Assembly: GCA_039968605.1 (NCBI GenBank)
Contig: JBDVPM010000008.1
Span: 744,001 to 808,000, forward strand
Length of the DNA: 64,000 bases
Reading direction: 5' to 3'
Source of the DNA: Alteripontixanthobacter sp.
GTDB taxonomy: Bacteria; Pseudomonadota; Alphaproteobacteria; Sphingomonadales; Sphingomonadaceae
Positions 18,172-27,782 of the stretch are shown in pieces. Position 1 is the first letter of the stretch. The number at the start of each line of letters is the position of its first letter. The notes beneath the pieces were generated by a model. That model was not told the DNA's origin and made no database searches. It saw nothing but the letters and a program-made list of their open reading frames with translations. The position numbers were made by a program, and so were the translations under genes.

Positions 18172-19479
18172 CTATGCGATTGGACGTTCGCCCACGATGC
18201 TGAGGCCGTAGCCTTCCAGTGCGACCATCGAGTGTTTCGTATTCGTCAGTAGCACCATGTCGCGCACTCCCAGATCGGCCAAAATCTGTGCGCCGCCACC
18301 GTAATTGCGCTGTTCCGGTGGATCATCGCCGGATTGCGCGGGCGAGGGCGGGTTGGGCGCGGTCAAGGCGTTGCTGACGTAATTCCGGTCGGCCCGGTTG
18401 ATCAGCACCACAACGCCGGAGCCCTCTTCGCCGATGATATCCATCGACTTCTCCAGCATCCCGCCGCGCTCGCTCTGCTCGGCAAAAATATCCGGCAGCA
18501 GCGCCAGCGAATGCATCCGCACCAGTGTTGGCTTGTCGGGATCCACCGTGCCCTTGACCATTGCCAGCGTTTCTTCGCCGGTGGCCTTGTTGAAGAACGC
18601 CACGGCCTTCCACATTCCGCCGTGACGGCTCTCGAAATTGCGCTCCGCCCGGCGCTCGATCAGATGATCGTGTTCGCGGCGATAGGCGATCAGGTCGCGG
18701 ATCGTGCCCATCTTGAGATCGTGACGGCGGGCAAAGGCGATCAGATCGTCCATTCGTGCCATGGTCCCGTCTTCATTCATGATTTCGCAGATCACGCCCG
18801 ACGGGTTCAGGCCTGCAAGCCGCGAGATATCCACCGCCGCTTCGGTATGGCCGGCGCGAACCAGCACGCCGCCATCGCGCGCCATCAACGGGAAAACATG
18901 GCCCGGCGTGACGATATCGTCGGCCGATTTCGTTCCGTCTATGGCTACCGATACGGTCCGCGCCCGGTCGGCGGCGCTGATGCCGGTGGTCACACCTTCG
19001 CGGGCTTCGATGCTGGTGGTGAAAGCGGTCTCATGCGCGGTGCGATTATTCGCGCTCATCATGCCGATGCCGAGTTGCTGCACGCGCTGCTTGGTCAGCG
19101 ACAGGCAAATCAGGCCGCGCCCGTGCTTCGCCATGAAATTGATCGCCGCCGGGGTGGCCATTTGGGCGGGGATAACAAGATCGCCTTCATTCTCGCGATC
19201 TTCATCGTCCACCAGCACGAACATCCGTCCGTTGCGCGCTTCTTCGATAATTTCCTCCGGGCCGACCATCACGGGAGTATCGTCATTCTCGGCAAGAAAG
19301 CCTTCCAGCTTACCCAAGGTCTCTATCGTGGGATTCCACCCGTCATTCAGACACTCGCGCAAGGAATTGGGGTGCAGCCCGGCTGCCCGGGCGAGCGCGG
19401 TGCGAGAGATAGTGCCATCTTCGACGATGGCACGGACACGGGAGATAGTTTCGTTTTGCATGAATGCGCCGTAGCACAT
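18172..19479 (-). CDS. ribB: HTH-RibB fusion with degenerate RibA domain
   Basis: Three-part protein of 435 aa. Residues about 8-65 form a Cro/XRE-like helix-turn-helix (SRTALARAAGLHPNSLRE). Residues about 70-275 are 3,4-dihydroxy-2-butanone-4-phosphate synthase, which makes the four-carbon riboflavin precursor from ribulose 5-phosphate; DDEDRENEGDL, HGRGLIC, TGISAADRA and GHTEAAVD are intact. The remainder resembles GTP cyclohydrolase II, but the ECLTGD and zinc-Cys motifs are replaced (LALLPDIFAEQSERG), so that activity should be absent, as in RibBX proteins. Either ATG 19479 or 19461 may start it. It lies only 48 bases after the P-domain gene on the same strand. Confidence 0.9.
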   Translation of the reverse strand: MCYGAFMQNETISRVRAIVEDGTISRTALARAAGLHPNSLRECLNDGWNPTIETLGKLEGFLAENDDTPVMVGPEEIIEEARNGRMFVLVDDEDRENEGDLVIPAQMATPAAINFMAKHGRGLICLSLTKQRVQQLGIGMMSANNRTAHETAFTTSIEAREGVTTGISAADRARTVSVAIDGTKSADDIVTPGHVFPLMARDGGVLVRAGHTEAAVDISRLAGLNPSGVICEIMNEDGTMARMDDLIAFARRHDLKMGTIRDLIAYRREHDHLIERRAERNFESRHGGMWKAVAFFNKATGEETLAMVKGTVDPDKPTLVRMHSLALLPDIFAEQSERGGMLEKSMDIIGEEGSGVVVLINRADRNYVSNALTAPNPPSPAQSGDDPPEQRNYGGGAQILADLGVRDMVLLTNTKHSMVALEGYGLSIVGERPIA

Positions 19480-19526
19480 TCATCGGCTAACTCAACATTA
19501 CAATGTGATTACTTGATGGCAATGTG
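19475..19526 (-). promoter_or_regulatory. Cluster of CACATT/AATGTG half-sites at the ribB start
   Basis: On the + strand CACATT lies at 19475-19480, the inverted pair ACATT-AC-AATGT at 19495-19506, and further AATGTG copies at 19502-19507 and 19521-19526, the last two 19 bases apart. They fill the short gap before ribB and overlap its first ATG. Read leftward there is also TTGCCA with TAATGT 16 bases on as a weak promoter. An operator for the protein's own HTH domain is conceivable; this is inference. Confidence 0.35.
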
Positions 19527-19527
19527 C

Positions 19528-21561
19528 TCAGTTGATCGTGGCGGTAAAAGTCAGCGCCCTGGTTTCGCCGCCGGGCAGCACATCGGTTCCGAACGTCAAC
19601 GTGCTTCCCGCGACCGACGCGAATATGTCGTCCGCCTCGCCGCCATCGCTCGCATCGTCATCCTCCACCGTATTGGCGGTGCTGCAATTCGCGCCCGATC
19701 GCATCGATCCGGCGGTGTAGGTGCTGTCTGCCGGAAGCGTATCGTTGGCGGTCACGCTGGTTGCCGAGCCATTGCCGACATTGGATATCAGTATGCAATA
19801 GCTCAAGGTTGCGCCGGGCAGATGAAATTCATCGGTAGGTCCAGCGAAATTATCGTCCACCAGGGTACTTACCTTTGTGACGGTCAACTGTGCGCTCACT
19901 TCGCAGATCGAGATCGAGCCATCCATTTGGATCGCCTGTCCGTCCGGATCGTCCGGCGCGATCGAATGGTTGCCATATTCCAGGATGACCTGGTTGATCG
20001 GCTCGTCAAACGTCACATAAACATCTGCGGCGGTGGATTGCTGCCCGGACGGAACATCGCCGAACGCGCTGTTGCCGACCACGTAATTGGCCGTGCCCGC
20101 CGTAAGGGTCGGTATGACGGACACCGCTCCGCGCCGCCCGGTTACGGTGATCTTGTCGGCAAAATCCTCCGATCCGAAATCCACGTCGATGACCTTCAGC
20201 TGCAGGCCATCGACCACGCCGCCCAGCGTGATAGTGGTGGTGGAAACCTGCTGCGCGTTGTCGAAATCGATCGCCTTGGAAAGCGTCGTGGTGCCCTGAA
20301 CCTGATTGGTCAGTGCCGGATGCTGTCCGCCAAGTCCGGCGATATTCATCCAGCCGACCGGGCTGAACAGCTGCCAGCGAATGGTATCGACACCCGCCAG
20401 ATTATAAGTCCTGTCGGTATCGCCATCGTTCCAGGTCTGCCCGGTCCAGTTGAAGGTAACCGCGTTGCCGGGGCAGACGAGCGTTGGCGGAGTTCCTGCC
20501 GTGCGGGAGCCCGAGGTGGTTACTGTAACAGAGGCCTGATCGTCCTCGCCCGCGGAGTTATTCCCCGGGGTGGAGTCGGAATCCGGCTGGTTGGATGTCT
20601 GCACCTGCGCGGTATTGGTCAGGCTGCCGGTCGGCCCCACCAGCATCCGCGCCTGTATCTGAATCTGCCGCGTTTGGTTCGGCGCAATCGTGGACGGCGT
20701 CCATATCCCGGTGGTGGAATTATAGGTGCCATCGCCGCTGGCACTGACAAACACCAGCCCTGCGGGCAGTTGGTCGAGCACGGTGGCGGTCGCGGTCTGG
20801 CTGGAGGCGGCACTGTTGGTTAGGCTCAAGGTGAAGGTGACGACCGAATTATAGGCTGGCGCAGTGGTGCTGGCCGTCTTGGTCAGCGACAGATCGGCAA
20901 AATTGGTTAGCGGCGCCGTCAGATAAAGCTCGGAATGAAAGAAAGTGCCATTATCCTCGCTCGGGAAGATATCGCACAGTTCCAGTATCCACGTGCCTTG
21001 GCTCGTCTTGCCGTTAAAGGTCGATAGCGGATTGTTCGGAATGAAATTGTGCTCAAACCCGCCATTTACCGCGCCAGTCTGGTGGTTGGTGGTGTTGCCA
21101 TCCGTATTGACCGTGTCCGTACCGCCATCGTTCAGGCGAAAATTGAAATTGTCGCCCCGGACATTGCCATTCCCGCTGACAAGCTGCACGCGCGTGCCGT
21201 CAGGATGCTCCAGAGTCGCGCGAATGTCACCGCGCCACGTATGGCTGCCGCGCATGCCGATATCGACATCGCCCAGCGTGATACTCTCGCCCGCTGGAAC
21301 AACATAGTTGCGCGTCAAAGGGTTGGTGCAGGTCGTGTTGCCGTCGATTGCGCCATTGGTGGTGTTTACATAGGTGAAGCTTTGCTGCGCAGATGCCGGC
21401 GCGGCCAGCATTATCGCAGCCGCGCCGGCGGCGATTACTGCCGCCAGCACGCGAAAAACGGGGTAGAATGCGACCTGCCAAACCATCGCATGCTGGTTAG
21501 GCAGGCTATGGTTAACAAGGCGTAAGCTTTCGCCTGCGTTACGAGACTTTACACCAATCAT
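19528..21561 (-). CDS. Exported P-domain and DUF11 protein
   Basis: Secreted protein, 677 aa, last of the five-gene DUF11 locus. A signal peptide ends at APASA (residue 58), preceded by a 25-residue extension; ATG 21486 (residue 26) would give a normal signal peptide, while ATG 21561 overlaps the upstream stop (ATGA). Residues about 80-215 form a proprotein-convertase P domain (HTWRGDIRATLEHPDGT). A DUF11 repeat follows (about 222-345, ADLSLTKTAS), then an unrecognised beta-rich part (about 350-555), then a terminal DUF11 repeat with Cys in YCILI and ANCST. The protein ends on the strand RALTFTATIN with no anchor. There is no protease domain to go with the P domain. Confidence 0.78.
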   Translation of the reverse strand: MIGVKSRNAGESLRLVNHSLPNQHAMVWQVAFYPVFRVLAAVIAAGAAAIMLAAPASAQQSFTYVNTTNGAIDGNTTCTNPLTRNYVVPAGESITLGDVDIGMRGSHTWRGDIRATLEHPDGTRVQLVSGNGNVRGDNFNFRLNDGGTDTVNTDGNTTNHQTGAVNGGFEHNFIPNNPLSTFNGKTSQGTWILELCDIFPSEDNGTFFHSELYLTAPLTNFADLSLTKTASTTAPAYNSVVTFTLSLTNSAASSQTATATVLDQLPAGLVFVSASGDGTYNSTTGIWTPSTIAPNQTRQIQIQARMLVGPTGSLTNTAQVQTSNQPDSDSTPGNNSAGEDDQASVTVTTSGSRTAGTPPTLVCPGNAVTFNWTGQTWNDGDTDRTYNLAGVDTIRWQLFSPVGWMNIAGLGGQHPALTNQVQGTTTLSKAIDFDNAQQVSTTTITLGGVVDGLQLKVIDVDFGSEDFADKITVTGRRGAVSVIPTLTAGTANYVVGNSAFGDVPSGQQSTAADVYVTFDEPINQVILEYGNHSIAPDDPDGQAIQMDGSISICEVSAQLTVTKVSTLVDDNFAGPTDEFHLPGATLSYCILISNVGNGSATSVTANDTLPADSTYTAGSMRSGANCSTANTVEDDDASDGGEADDIFASVAGSTLTFGTDVLPGGETRALTFTATIN

Positions 21562-24500
21562 CGTCCGCGCCCTAGAAAGCCGAAGCTGTCTGCATCGAAT
21601 TTAAGGCGGATGCTGGCGAACAGCCCTTGGTCGGTGGTGCGCGCTGCGGAGAAATCCGGATCGCGGTATCCGATCACATTATAACCCACGCTCACAAACA
21701 CATTGTCTGCCGGAACGAAGCCGATTTCCGGGCCGACGGAGAAGCTGGTCACACCGCTATCCACATTGTGGCGCACGCTGGCGCGGCCGCCCACTTCGAT
21801 ACGCTCTCCAAGACCGATCCGTGCATCGACGCCGCCGATCACGGTGGTGCCGGAAAGGTCGAAGCCTTCGAACTGGTCGAAATTATGCCTCACACCTGCA
21901 AACAGGCCGACTTCGCTGCGCTGGCTGCTGGTGTCTTCGTCGGTCGGCGTCCAGTTGGCCGCGACACTGGCGATTACGCGGCGCGACTTGGCATCGCCGG
22001 TCACGATAAGCGCGCTTTGCCCGACCGGGCCAGCTTCGCCTGCCACCGCGCCGGTCACCGCATCGCCGCGATATTCCAGCTTGGACAGGAATACGAAATC
22101 GCTGTCATCCGGGCGATGGGCGAGGCTGAATGCAGCGTCCAGAACCTCGGTAGATGCGCGGTTGGGCGATGTCGCTTCGGTCCAGGTGAAGCCGCCGCCC
22201 GCCACGCTGCCATTGCCGAGCTCGCGGATGGCAGCGAAGGTTACCCCGGCGCGATTGGCGAACTCGCCATCGCGATATTCCCCGCGCGCCCGGGCGTTCC
22301 ATTTGCCCTTGGAGAAGGCTCCGCCGATGGTGAAGGCGGTGAAATCTTCGCCAAGCGAACCTTGGCCGGAGAGCTGGCCGCCGCTCGATACCGGCTGTTC
22401 GGGGTTCACCACATCGGAAACCGCGATGCCGCCGCCGATCGTCTTGTTGGTATCGATGGTCGCATCCAGCACCAGGTTCTCGCCCACACGCAGCGATTGA
22501 CCGATTGTGAAGGCGGCAAAGGTGCGGTCGCTATCTTCGCCCAGCGCTTCGTTACCGACCGTATCGCGGCCCAGCGTGCTGACCACCGTCGCGCCGCTCC
22601 ATGGCGTGAATTCCACGCCGCCCTTCAAGGTGTTTGCATCGATGGCATCGCCCCGGGCGATCTCGTAAGTGCCGACCAGGCGGACATCGTTGCTCACCGC
22701 ATAGCGTGCGCTGATACCGTGGCGAGCGGGCAGGTCGACCGAATTGGTATCGGTCAATGCGATGGAGCTGGCAGCGCTGAGTTCCAGCTTATTATCGAAC
22801 AGACGCTGGGTCACGCCGCCTTCCAGCACGGTGGAATTGCCGCTGGTGCCATCGGCCAGATCGTCCCCGATATAGGCAACGCCGATATAGGCATCGGTAG
22901 TTTCGGTACGCCATGCAGCGCGCAGTTCCACCGCTTCGCGGCTGGCATCTTCGGTCAGGCTTTCATCGTGCCATGCGCTGGCGATCAGGGTCCAGTCGTC
23001 GGCAACCTGCAGGCGGGCATCGATGCCCATCTTGCGGCGGCCGCGCTCTGCCAAGTTCTGCTGGCCCACGCCGTAATCCTCGTCCACCTGGCGGACATAG
23101 GCGAGCAGATCGAACGGGCCGGTCTGGTGCTGCACTTCTGCCATGAACGCCTTGCCGGTTTCACCATCGCGTTCGGTCAGGCCGGCTTCGGCACGGATCT
23201 CGGTGCTGTCGGTGACGCGGAAGCGAGCATCGACTGCGCCGAGGTTGCTGCGCACATTCTCGTCCGCCAGGCCAGCGCCGCCTTCGTCGGTGATCCCGGT
23301 AACGCCAACGCGCAGGCGGTCGTCGGGCGAGGTGTAGGTGGCGCGCGCACCGGCGTTCCACTTGGCATCGCCCAGCTGGTCGACTTCGTAATTGATCACG
23401 ATGAAGCGCGGGTTGAGCGCGAAATCGCGGCTTAGCACGGGCTGGCTGAAACGGATCGTGCCGGATAGCAGATCGATATCGTAATCGACGAAGCGAGTCA
23501 GCTGGCGGCGCTCGATGATGATCTCGCTGCGCAAGCGGTCGCGTACTTCGACAAAGACCTGTTCGCTATTGGCGATCACGCCGCGGTCGAGCACGTAGGG
23601 GCCGGTGGTGCCGTCACCCTGGAATTCGCCCCGGCGCGCGCGGCTGCCGATCTTGGCAGCGAAGGCTTCGGCCTTGATCCGGCCGGAGCGGACTTCGCCC
23701 TTTACCCCGGTGGCGGTGCGCAAATAGCGGGCCAGGATGGTCTGGTCGAAGCCCGTCTCGAAATCGCCGAACAGGGCGTAGAATGCGCTGGATTCGATGC
23801 GGACATACAGCTTTTCGCGGCTCGCGGCATCGAACAGGCGTTCCGAACCGTCGCCATAGACAGTGTAATAGGCTGCCGGATCGATCTGGCCGAGGAGGCG
23901 CTCATCTTCTTCCTGCGCCGCGCTGTCATAGGCCACGGTGAGCAGGTATTTGCCAAGGATCCGGCCCTTCGCGTAGAACGCCACGCGGGCATTGTCGCCC
24001 AGATCGCTGTCGAACCCGGGCCCGGCGCGCTCCATGTTCTCCGCCACATTGCGGGCGCCGATCGAACCTTCGGTGATACCGACGATCGTCCAGGGCTGGT
24101 CGCCCGGCTCGACCCAGGTTTCAACCTGGTCGCTGCGGCTGGTATCGCCATCGGTGAAGTCGAAATTTGCGCGCAGGGCGCCGCTGACCAGCGTCGGGGC
24201 CAGGCGGATATAGGCGATGCCGTCATCGCCTTCGATCTGATAGGTTGCAGAGGCATTGCCAAAACCGGTCAGGGCCTGCTGCTGGCGTGCTTCCAGCGCG
24301 CTTGCCACCTGGTACGGGCTGGCAAGGGTCAGCGTGCCGGAAACGCCGGAGTGGACCGGATTGCCATAACGGTCGGTAATTCGCACGGCCAGCACCGGCT
24401 GGGTGCTGCCATCGGCAACCAGATTGGATTTGTCGCGCAGCAATTCGGCGCGCATCGGCGTGCTGGCGAAGTTCACCGTCCGCTCGAATGTCTGGGTAGC

Positions 24501-26618
24501 GCCGCCATCCGCATTGCGAATCGCCGCGACCAGTCTGGTCGAATTATCGATCAGCGACAGGCCGCGCCAGACGCTGACGGCGAAGCTCTTGTCGGCGGCG
24601 GTCTGCACCCCGTCGAAGGCGAGTTTGTCGGCAGGCTTGCCGTCCAGCGTCAGATCGACGCTCTGGCCGGGGCGGTGGCGAACCACCACACGGATGTTCT
24701 GGCTGCGCGGATTGTGGCCGATAGCGGGGAAGACGAAGCCGTCCATACCGTCGCCCAGCGCGAGCCAATCGACATCTGCACCGGCAGCTTCCTGATCGCT
24801 CAGGATACCGCGCTCTGCGGGAGTTTCCTGAAGAAAATCGGTGCCTTCGGGAAGCGTTGCGACGAAATCCACGCGCTTCAGGCTGCCGCCCTGGCCACTC
24901 ACGAAGCGGTTGAAGGCGCTGCCTGCGCTGCGGCTGCTATCGGCGCAATCGACGAATGTACCGCCTTCGGGCAGTGTCTCGCGGGCCGCCTGGACCACGT
25001 GGTTGCCGGGCACAACGCCGTCGAAATGATAACGGCCATCGATGTCGGTAATGGCGAAGCTGCCATCCTCCATCATTACTCGAACACCGGGAATTCCGCG
25101 CGCATTTTCCGGATCCTGGCAGCCATTATCGACGATTCGTCCGATGATGGTCATGCGTCCGGAAATCTGGTCGCGCAAAATACGGATCCGTGCCTGAGAT
25201 TGGGCGGAATTACCGTCCGGAGCGCTGATCTTGGCGCTGTTGAGAGCCTCGCCCGGGGGCGCATCGGGGCGCACGGTGAATGCATAGGTGATGCGTGCGG
25301 TTTCGCCGCCGCCAAGCTGGCCGAGATCGAGGGAGAAGCCCTGGCCGTTGCTGTCGGGCGCGAAGGTCGCAGCGATCGCTTCCTGTCCGTTTATTCGCAG
25401 CGATTCGGGCTGCAATCGCAGTGTTCCGGCTGCCTGATCGGTCAATGTCAGAGCGCGGGTAGGGCGCGCACCGTCGCGGTTGCGCACCGTCACGGTATAG
25501 AACACCGCATCGCCCGGCTGCGCAATGTCGCGGCTGGCGCGTTTGTCGATGGTGACGCTGCCGCCCGGGGCATCGACCGGAATATCGAGCTGGACCGGAA
25601 TGACGCTTTCGACGCTGAACACATTGCCATACGAACCCGGCGCGATCTCGAAGGGTTCGCCGCCCGGTCCGCGCAAATCCGCCAGTTCCTCGGGCGTAGC
25701 ATCCGAAGGGGCGGTGTAGGGATTGGGCGGGGTGACCTCCAGCCGGTAATCGCCAAATCCGACCAAGGGGAAACGATATTCACCCGGGGCAAAGGGATAG
25801 GTATCGCCATTGGCGTCGGTCGCCTGCGTACCGGTGATGACCGTGCTGGGATAGGGGGTGACGCCATCGAAGGCAAAGACATCGGCGGGTTGGCCCGTCG
25901 CCACATCGATCAATGTGATGCTGGCACCATTGACCAGTTCACCGGTCAGGCTGTCGAACACAACGCCGAACGGATCGGCCAGCGCATCGACCAGGCCGAA
26001 CAATACCGGATCGTCCTGACCATTGCGGAATGCCGAAATAGCAATTGTCTCGCCGGCTTCCAGGCTCAGGCGGCAATCGTCCTGCACGATTGGCGGAGGG
26101 AACGGAATAGTGCCGATGCTGGCGTAAAACGCGTTGCTGTTCTCGCCATCTTCTACGGCGGTCAGCTGTTCCCGGTCGCCGCCAGGTGTGGTCAAGGTAA
26201 GACGCAGGGTTTCCCGCGTGCCGGGATCGGTATTTGCGAAGGGTGCGTCGACGCGCACTACAAGACGCTGACCGATACGGATCTGGCCGGTCTCGACGAG
26301 CGAGATGTCCGTGCTGCTTGGAGTGGCGACCGACCTGGTGCGCAGCGTTGAGCCGTCGACGAAACAATAATCTGGCGAAAGGCTGACGGTCTGGTCGCCG
26401 CCAGGGGCCGGTGTAAGAGTGGTGAGCGAGGCGCCGCTTTCTGCGCGCACTTCAAAGCTGACCACGTTGGAATCAGTGTTGAAATCCCGTCCGTCCACGC
26501 TCCATCGGGCAGAGGCGACGTTCGTCACCGTCTCTGCCTGGAGGGGGGCGCCAACCGGGAGCAGCGTTGCCGACAGGCACGCGCCCAGAGCGCCGAAAAG
26601 GCGGGTTACTTGTTTCAA
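21558..26618 (-). CDS. Giant DUF11/SdrD-B-like protein with predicted outer-membrane barrel
   Basis: 1686 aa, largest gene in the window. After a signal peptide (ending near PLQA, residue 28) comes an N-terminal beta module (TNVASARWSVDGRDFNTDSN), a carboxypeptidase-regulatory-like part (about 240-310), a DUF11 repeat (about 345-475, VTIDKRASRDIAQPGDAVF), an SdrD-B-like domain (about 490-570, IPGVRVMMEDGSFAITDIDG) and an Ig/invasin-like part (about 740-830). From about 870 on, alternating strands with Tyr/Phe ends (FYALFGDFETGFDQ) and repeated GEYRDGEFANRAG-like strands suggest an outer-membrane barrel, closing near GLFASIRLKFD. Start is TTG with weak GAG upstream; no ATG fits. Function unknown: surface anchor or secretion platform is inference. 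Confidence 0.75.
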   Translation of the reverse strand: MKQVTRLFGALGACLSATLLPVGAPLQAETVTNVASARWSVDGRDFNTDSNVVSFEVRAESGASLTTLTPAPGGDQTVSLSPDYCFVDGSTLRTRSVATPSSTDISLVETGQIRIGQRLVVRVDAPFANTDPGTRETLRLTLTTPGGDREQLTAVEDGENSNAFYASIGTIPFPPPIVQDDCRLSLEAGETIAISAFRNGQDDPVLFGLVDALADPFGVVFDSLTGELVNGASITLIDVATGQPADVFAFDGVTPYPSTVITGTQATDANGDTYPFAPGEYRFPLVGFGDYRLEVTPPNPYTAPSDATPEELADLRGPGGEPFEIAPGSYGNVFSVESVIPVQLDIPVDAPGGSVTIDKRASRDIAQPGDAVFYTVTVRNRDGARPTRALTLTDQAAGTLRLQPESLRINGQEAIAATFAPDSNGQGFSLDLGQLGGGETARITYAFTVRPDAPPGEALNSAKISAPDGNSAQSQARIRILRDQISGRMTIIGRIVDNGCQDPENARGIPGVRVMMEDGSFAITDIDGRYHFDGVVPGNHVVQAARETLPEGGTFVDCADSSRSAGSAFNRFVSGQGGSLKRVDFVATLPEGTDFLQETPAERGILSDQEAAGADVDWLALGDGMDGFVFPAIGHNPRSQNIRVVVRHRPGQSVDLTLDGKPADKLAFDGVQTAADKSFAVSVWRGLSLIDNSTRLVAAIRNADGGATQTFERTVNFASTPMRAELLRDKSNLVADGSTQPVLAVRITDRYGNPVHSGVSGTLTLASPYQVASALEARQQQALTGFGNASATYQIEGDDGIAYIRLAPTLVSGALRANFDFTDGDTSRSDQVETWVEPGDQPWTIVGITEGSIGARNVAENMERAGPGFDSDLGDNARVAFYAKGRILGKYLLTVAYDSAAQEEDERLLGQIDPAAYYTVYGDGSERLFDAASREKLYVRIESSAFYALFGDFETGFDQTILARYLRTATGVKGEVRSGRIKAEAFAAKIGSRARRGEFQGDGTTGPYVLDRGVIANSEQVFVEVRDRLRSEIIIERRQLTRFVDYDIDLLSGTIRFSQPVLSRDFALNPRFIVINYEVDQLGDAKWNAGARATYTSPDDRLRVGVTGITDEGGAGLADENVRSNLGAVDARFRVTDSTEIRAEAGLTERDGETGKAFMAEVQHQTGPFDLLAYVRQVDEDYGVGQQNLAERGRRKMGIDARLQVADDWTLIASAWHDESLTEDASREAVELRAAWRTETTDAYIGVAYIGDDLADGTSGNSTVLEGGVTQRLFDNKLELSAASSIALTDTNSVDLPARHGISARYAVSNDVRLVGTYEIARGDAIDANTLKGGVEFTPWSGATVVSTLGRDTVGNEALGEDSDRTFAAFTIGQSLRVGENLVLDATIDTNKTIGGGIAVSDVVNPEQPVSSGGQLSGQGSLGEDFTAFTIGGAFSKGKWNARARGEYRDGEFANRAGVTFAAIRELGNGSVAGGGFTWTEATSPNRASTEVLDAAFSLAHRPDDSDFVFLSKLEYRGDAVTGAVAGEAGPVGQSALIVTGDAKSRRVIASVAANWTPTDEDTSSQRSEVGLFAGVRHNFDQFEGFDLSGTTVIGGVDARIGLGERIEVGGRASVRHNVDSGVTSFSVGPEIGFVPADNVFVSVGYNVIGYRDPDFSAARTTDQGLFASIRLKFDADSFGFLGRGR

Positions 26619-26647
26619 CCTATCTCTATGATCTCGAAGGATAAGGG

Positions 26648-26676
26648 CGGGTCGCCACCCCGAGGGCAGCGACCCG
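26648..26676 (-). other. Intercistronic hairpin before the barrel gene
   Basis: An 8-bp perfect stem, CGGGTCGC (26648-26655) with GCGACCCG (26669-26676), fills most of the 67-base gap between the 350-residue gene and the barrel gene. No T-run follows on the leftward strand. It may attenuate or mark an mRNA processing site so that the upstream small protein is made in excess. Confidence 0.5.
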
Positions 26677-26685
26677 AAACCTCAA

Positions 26686-27738
26686 TCAGTCGATGGTCGC
26701 ACGGAAGATGACCGAACGAGCCGCACCAGCCGGTACCGCGCCGATCGTTCCGCTGACTACGCCGGCCGATTCCGAACCTGCGGTTGTGCCGTAGGTGTCG
26801 CAATCCGCGCCGCCGACAGCGACCGCGTTTCCGGTGGTGCCCAGGGCTGCGTTGACGAACGTCAGGTCGAGCGCGGAGATGTCATCCGAGATCGACACGC
26901 CGGTCGCACCGATAGAGGCGGAATTGTTCGTCACCAGGATGCAATATTCCACAGTGGAACCCGGCAGATACGTGCCGCTGGTGTCACCGGTAATGGTGGA
27001 AGCGACAACCTTGCTGCTCTTTGCAACGGTAATTTCGGCCGTAGCGGTAACGAAATCGTCGGTCGCGTTTTCCTTGCCGTCGCGGTCCGTGTCAGCAAAG
27101 ATCGTGTCTTCACCAGCCGTGTTGGTGGTGGAGGCAGTGATCGCTGCACCCAGTGTGGTTGCAGCATCGTTCTCGCGCACAGTTGCTTCGAGATTGACCG
27201 CACCGATCAGCCCGTTTGCAAGGCCGGTCGGGATGTTCGACACCACGATGACGGTGGTCGGCGTATCGGGCGCGAGCGCGTCGATATGCGTGATCAAAGT
27301 GTCGCCAGCGTCGAGCGTGCCGGCGGTGGTTCCATTATCGAGATAATAGGTGAAGCCGCCTTCCGTGTCGAAAGCGTCCGTCCCGCTGATACCGGCCGGC
27401 TGACCGGTCACGACGTTGTCCGCATCCAATTGGATATCGAGCGTATCGTTCGAGGTGTTTTCCACCACGAAGAAAACGCCCTGACCATCAGCACCCGGGG
27501 TGACGGAGGTTGCGGTGTTGTCCAACCGCGAAACGGACAGGTTGATCTTACGGTCAACCGTAACCGCATCGGTGGCAGTAATCGCCGTCTGGGCTTCCGG
27601 GCCGACCGAGTAGTTGACGGTGACACTGTTGGTGATCGTGTTACCGGCCTGCGTCCCGGCGGCGAGCGCCGGGGCAGCAGATAAGGCGAAACCGGCAAAC
27701 GCTATGATCGCGCCTCCGGAGAGTAGTTTGTTCTTCAT
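26686..27738 (-). CDS. Exported DUF11-type beta protein (350 aa)
   Basis: Secreted protein with a clear signal peptide ending at PALA (residue 26). The mature N-terminus (NTITNSVTVNYSVGPEAQ, about 33-50) resembles the same region of the first gene of the locus and of the barrel protein. The centre is a Thr/Asp-rich beta sandwich. The last 120 residues are a DUF11-like repeat (ITVAKSSKVVAS, then LPGSTVEYCILVTNNS) with a Cys in YCIL and another in ADCDTYG, probably a disulfide pair. It ends on the strand SVIFRATID with no anchor or barrel. It could be a structural subunit of a surface layer; no enzyme motif is seen. Confidence 0.75.
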   Translation of the reverse strand: MKNKLLSGGAIIAFAGFALSAAPALAAGTQAGNTITNSVTVNYSVGPEAQTAITATDAVTVDRKINLSVSRLDNTATSVTPGADGQGVFFVVENTSNDTLDIQLDADNVVTGQPAGISGTDAFDTEGGFTYYLDNGTTAGTLDAGDTLITHIDALAPDTPTTVIVVSNIPTGLANGLIGAVNLEATVRENDAATTLGAAITASTTNTAGEDTIFADTDRDGKENATDDFVTATAEITVAKSSKVVASTITGDTSGTYLPGSTVEYCILVTNNSASIGATGVSISDDISALDLTFVNAALGTTGNAVAVGGADCDTYGTTAGSESAGVVSGTIGAVPAGAARSVIFRATID

Positions 27739-27782
27739 TTTATACTTCCCTTCCCGAATGGGTTCGACCCGTATTGCCTGCT

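Noticed and set aside
19480-19527. FMN riboswitch upstream of ribB
   Set aside because: The gap to the upstream gene is only 48 bases, far too short for the aptamer, and the conserved FMN-box sequences are absent.
18334-20823. 829-codon rightward open frame opposite ribB and the P-domain gene
   Set aside because: It is antisense to two genes with recognisable domains, has no family features, and long antisense frames are expected in GC-rich DNA.
21627-26351. Two rightward frames of 602 and 666 codons opposite the barrel gene
   Set aside because: They mirror the codon pattern of the real gene and show no domain, signal peptide or ribosome site.
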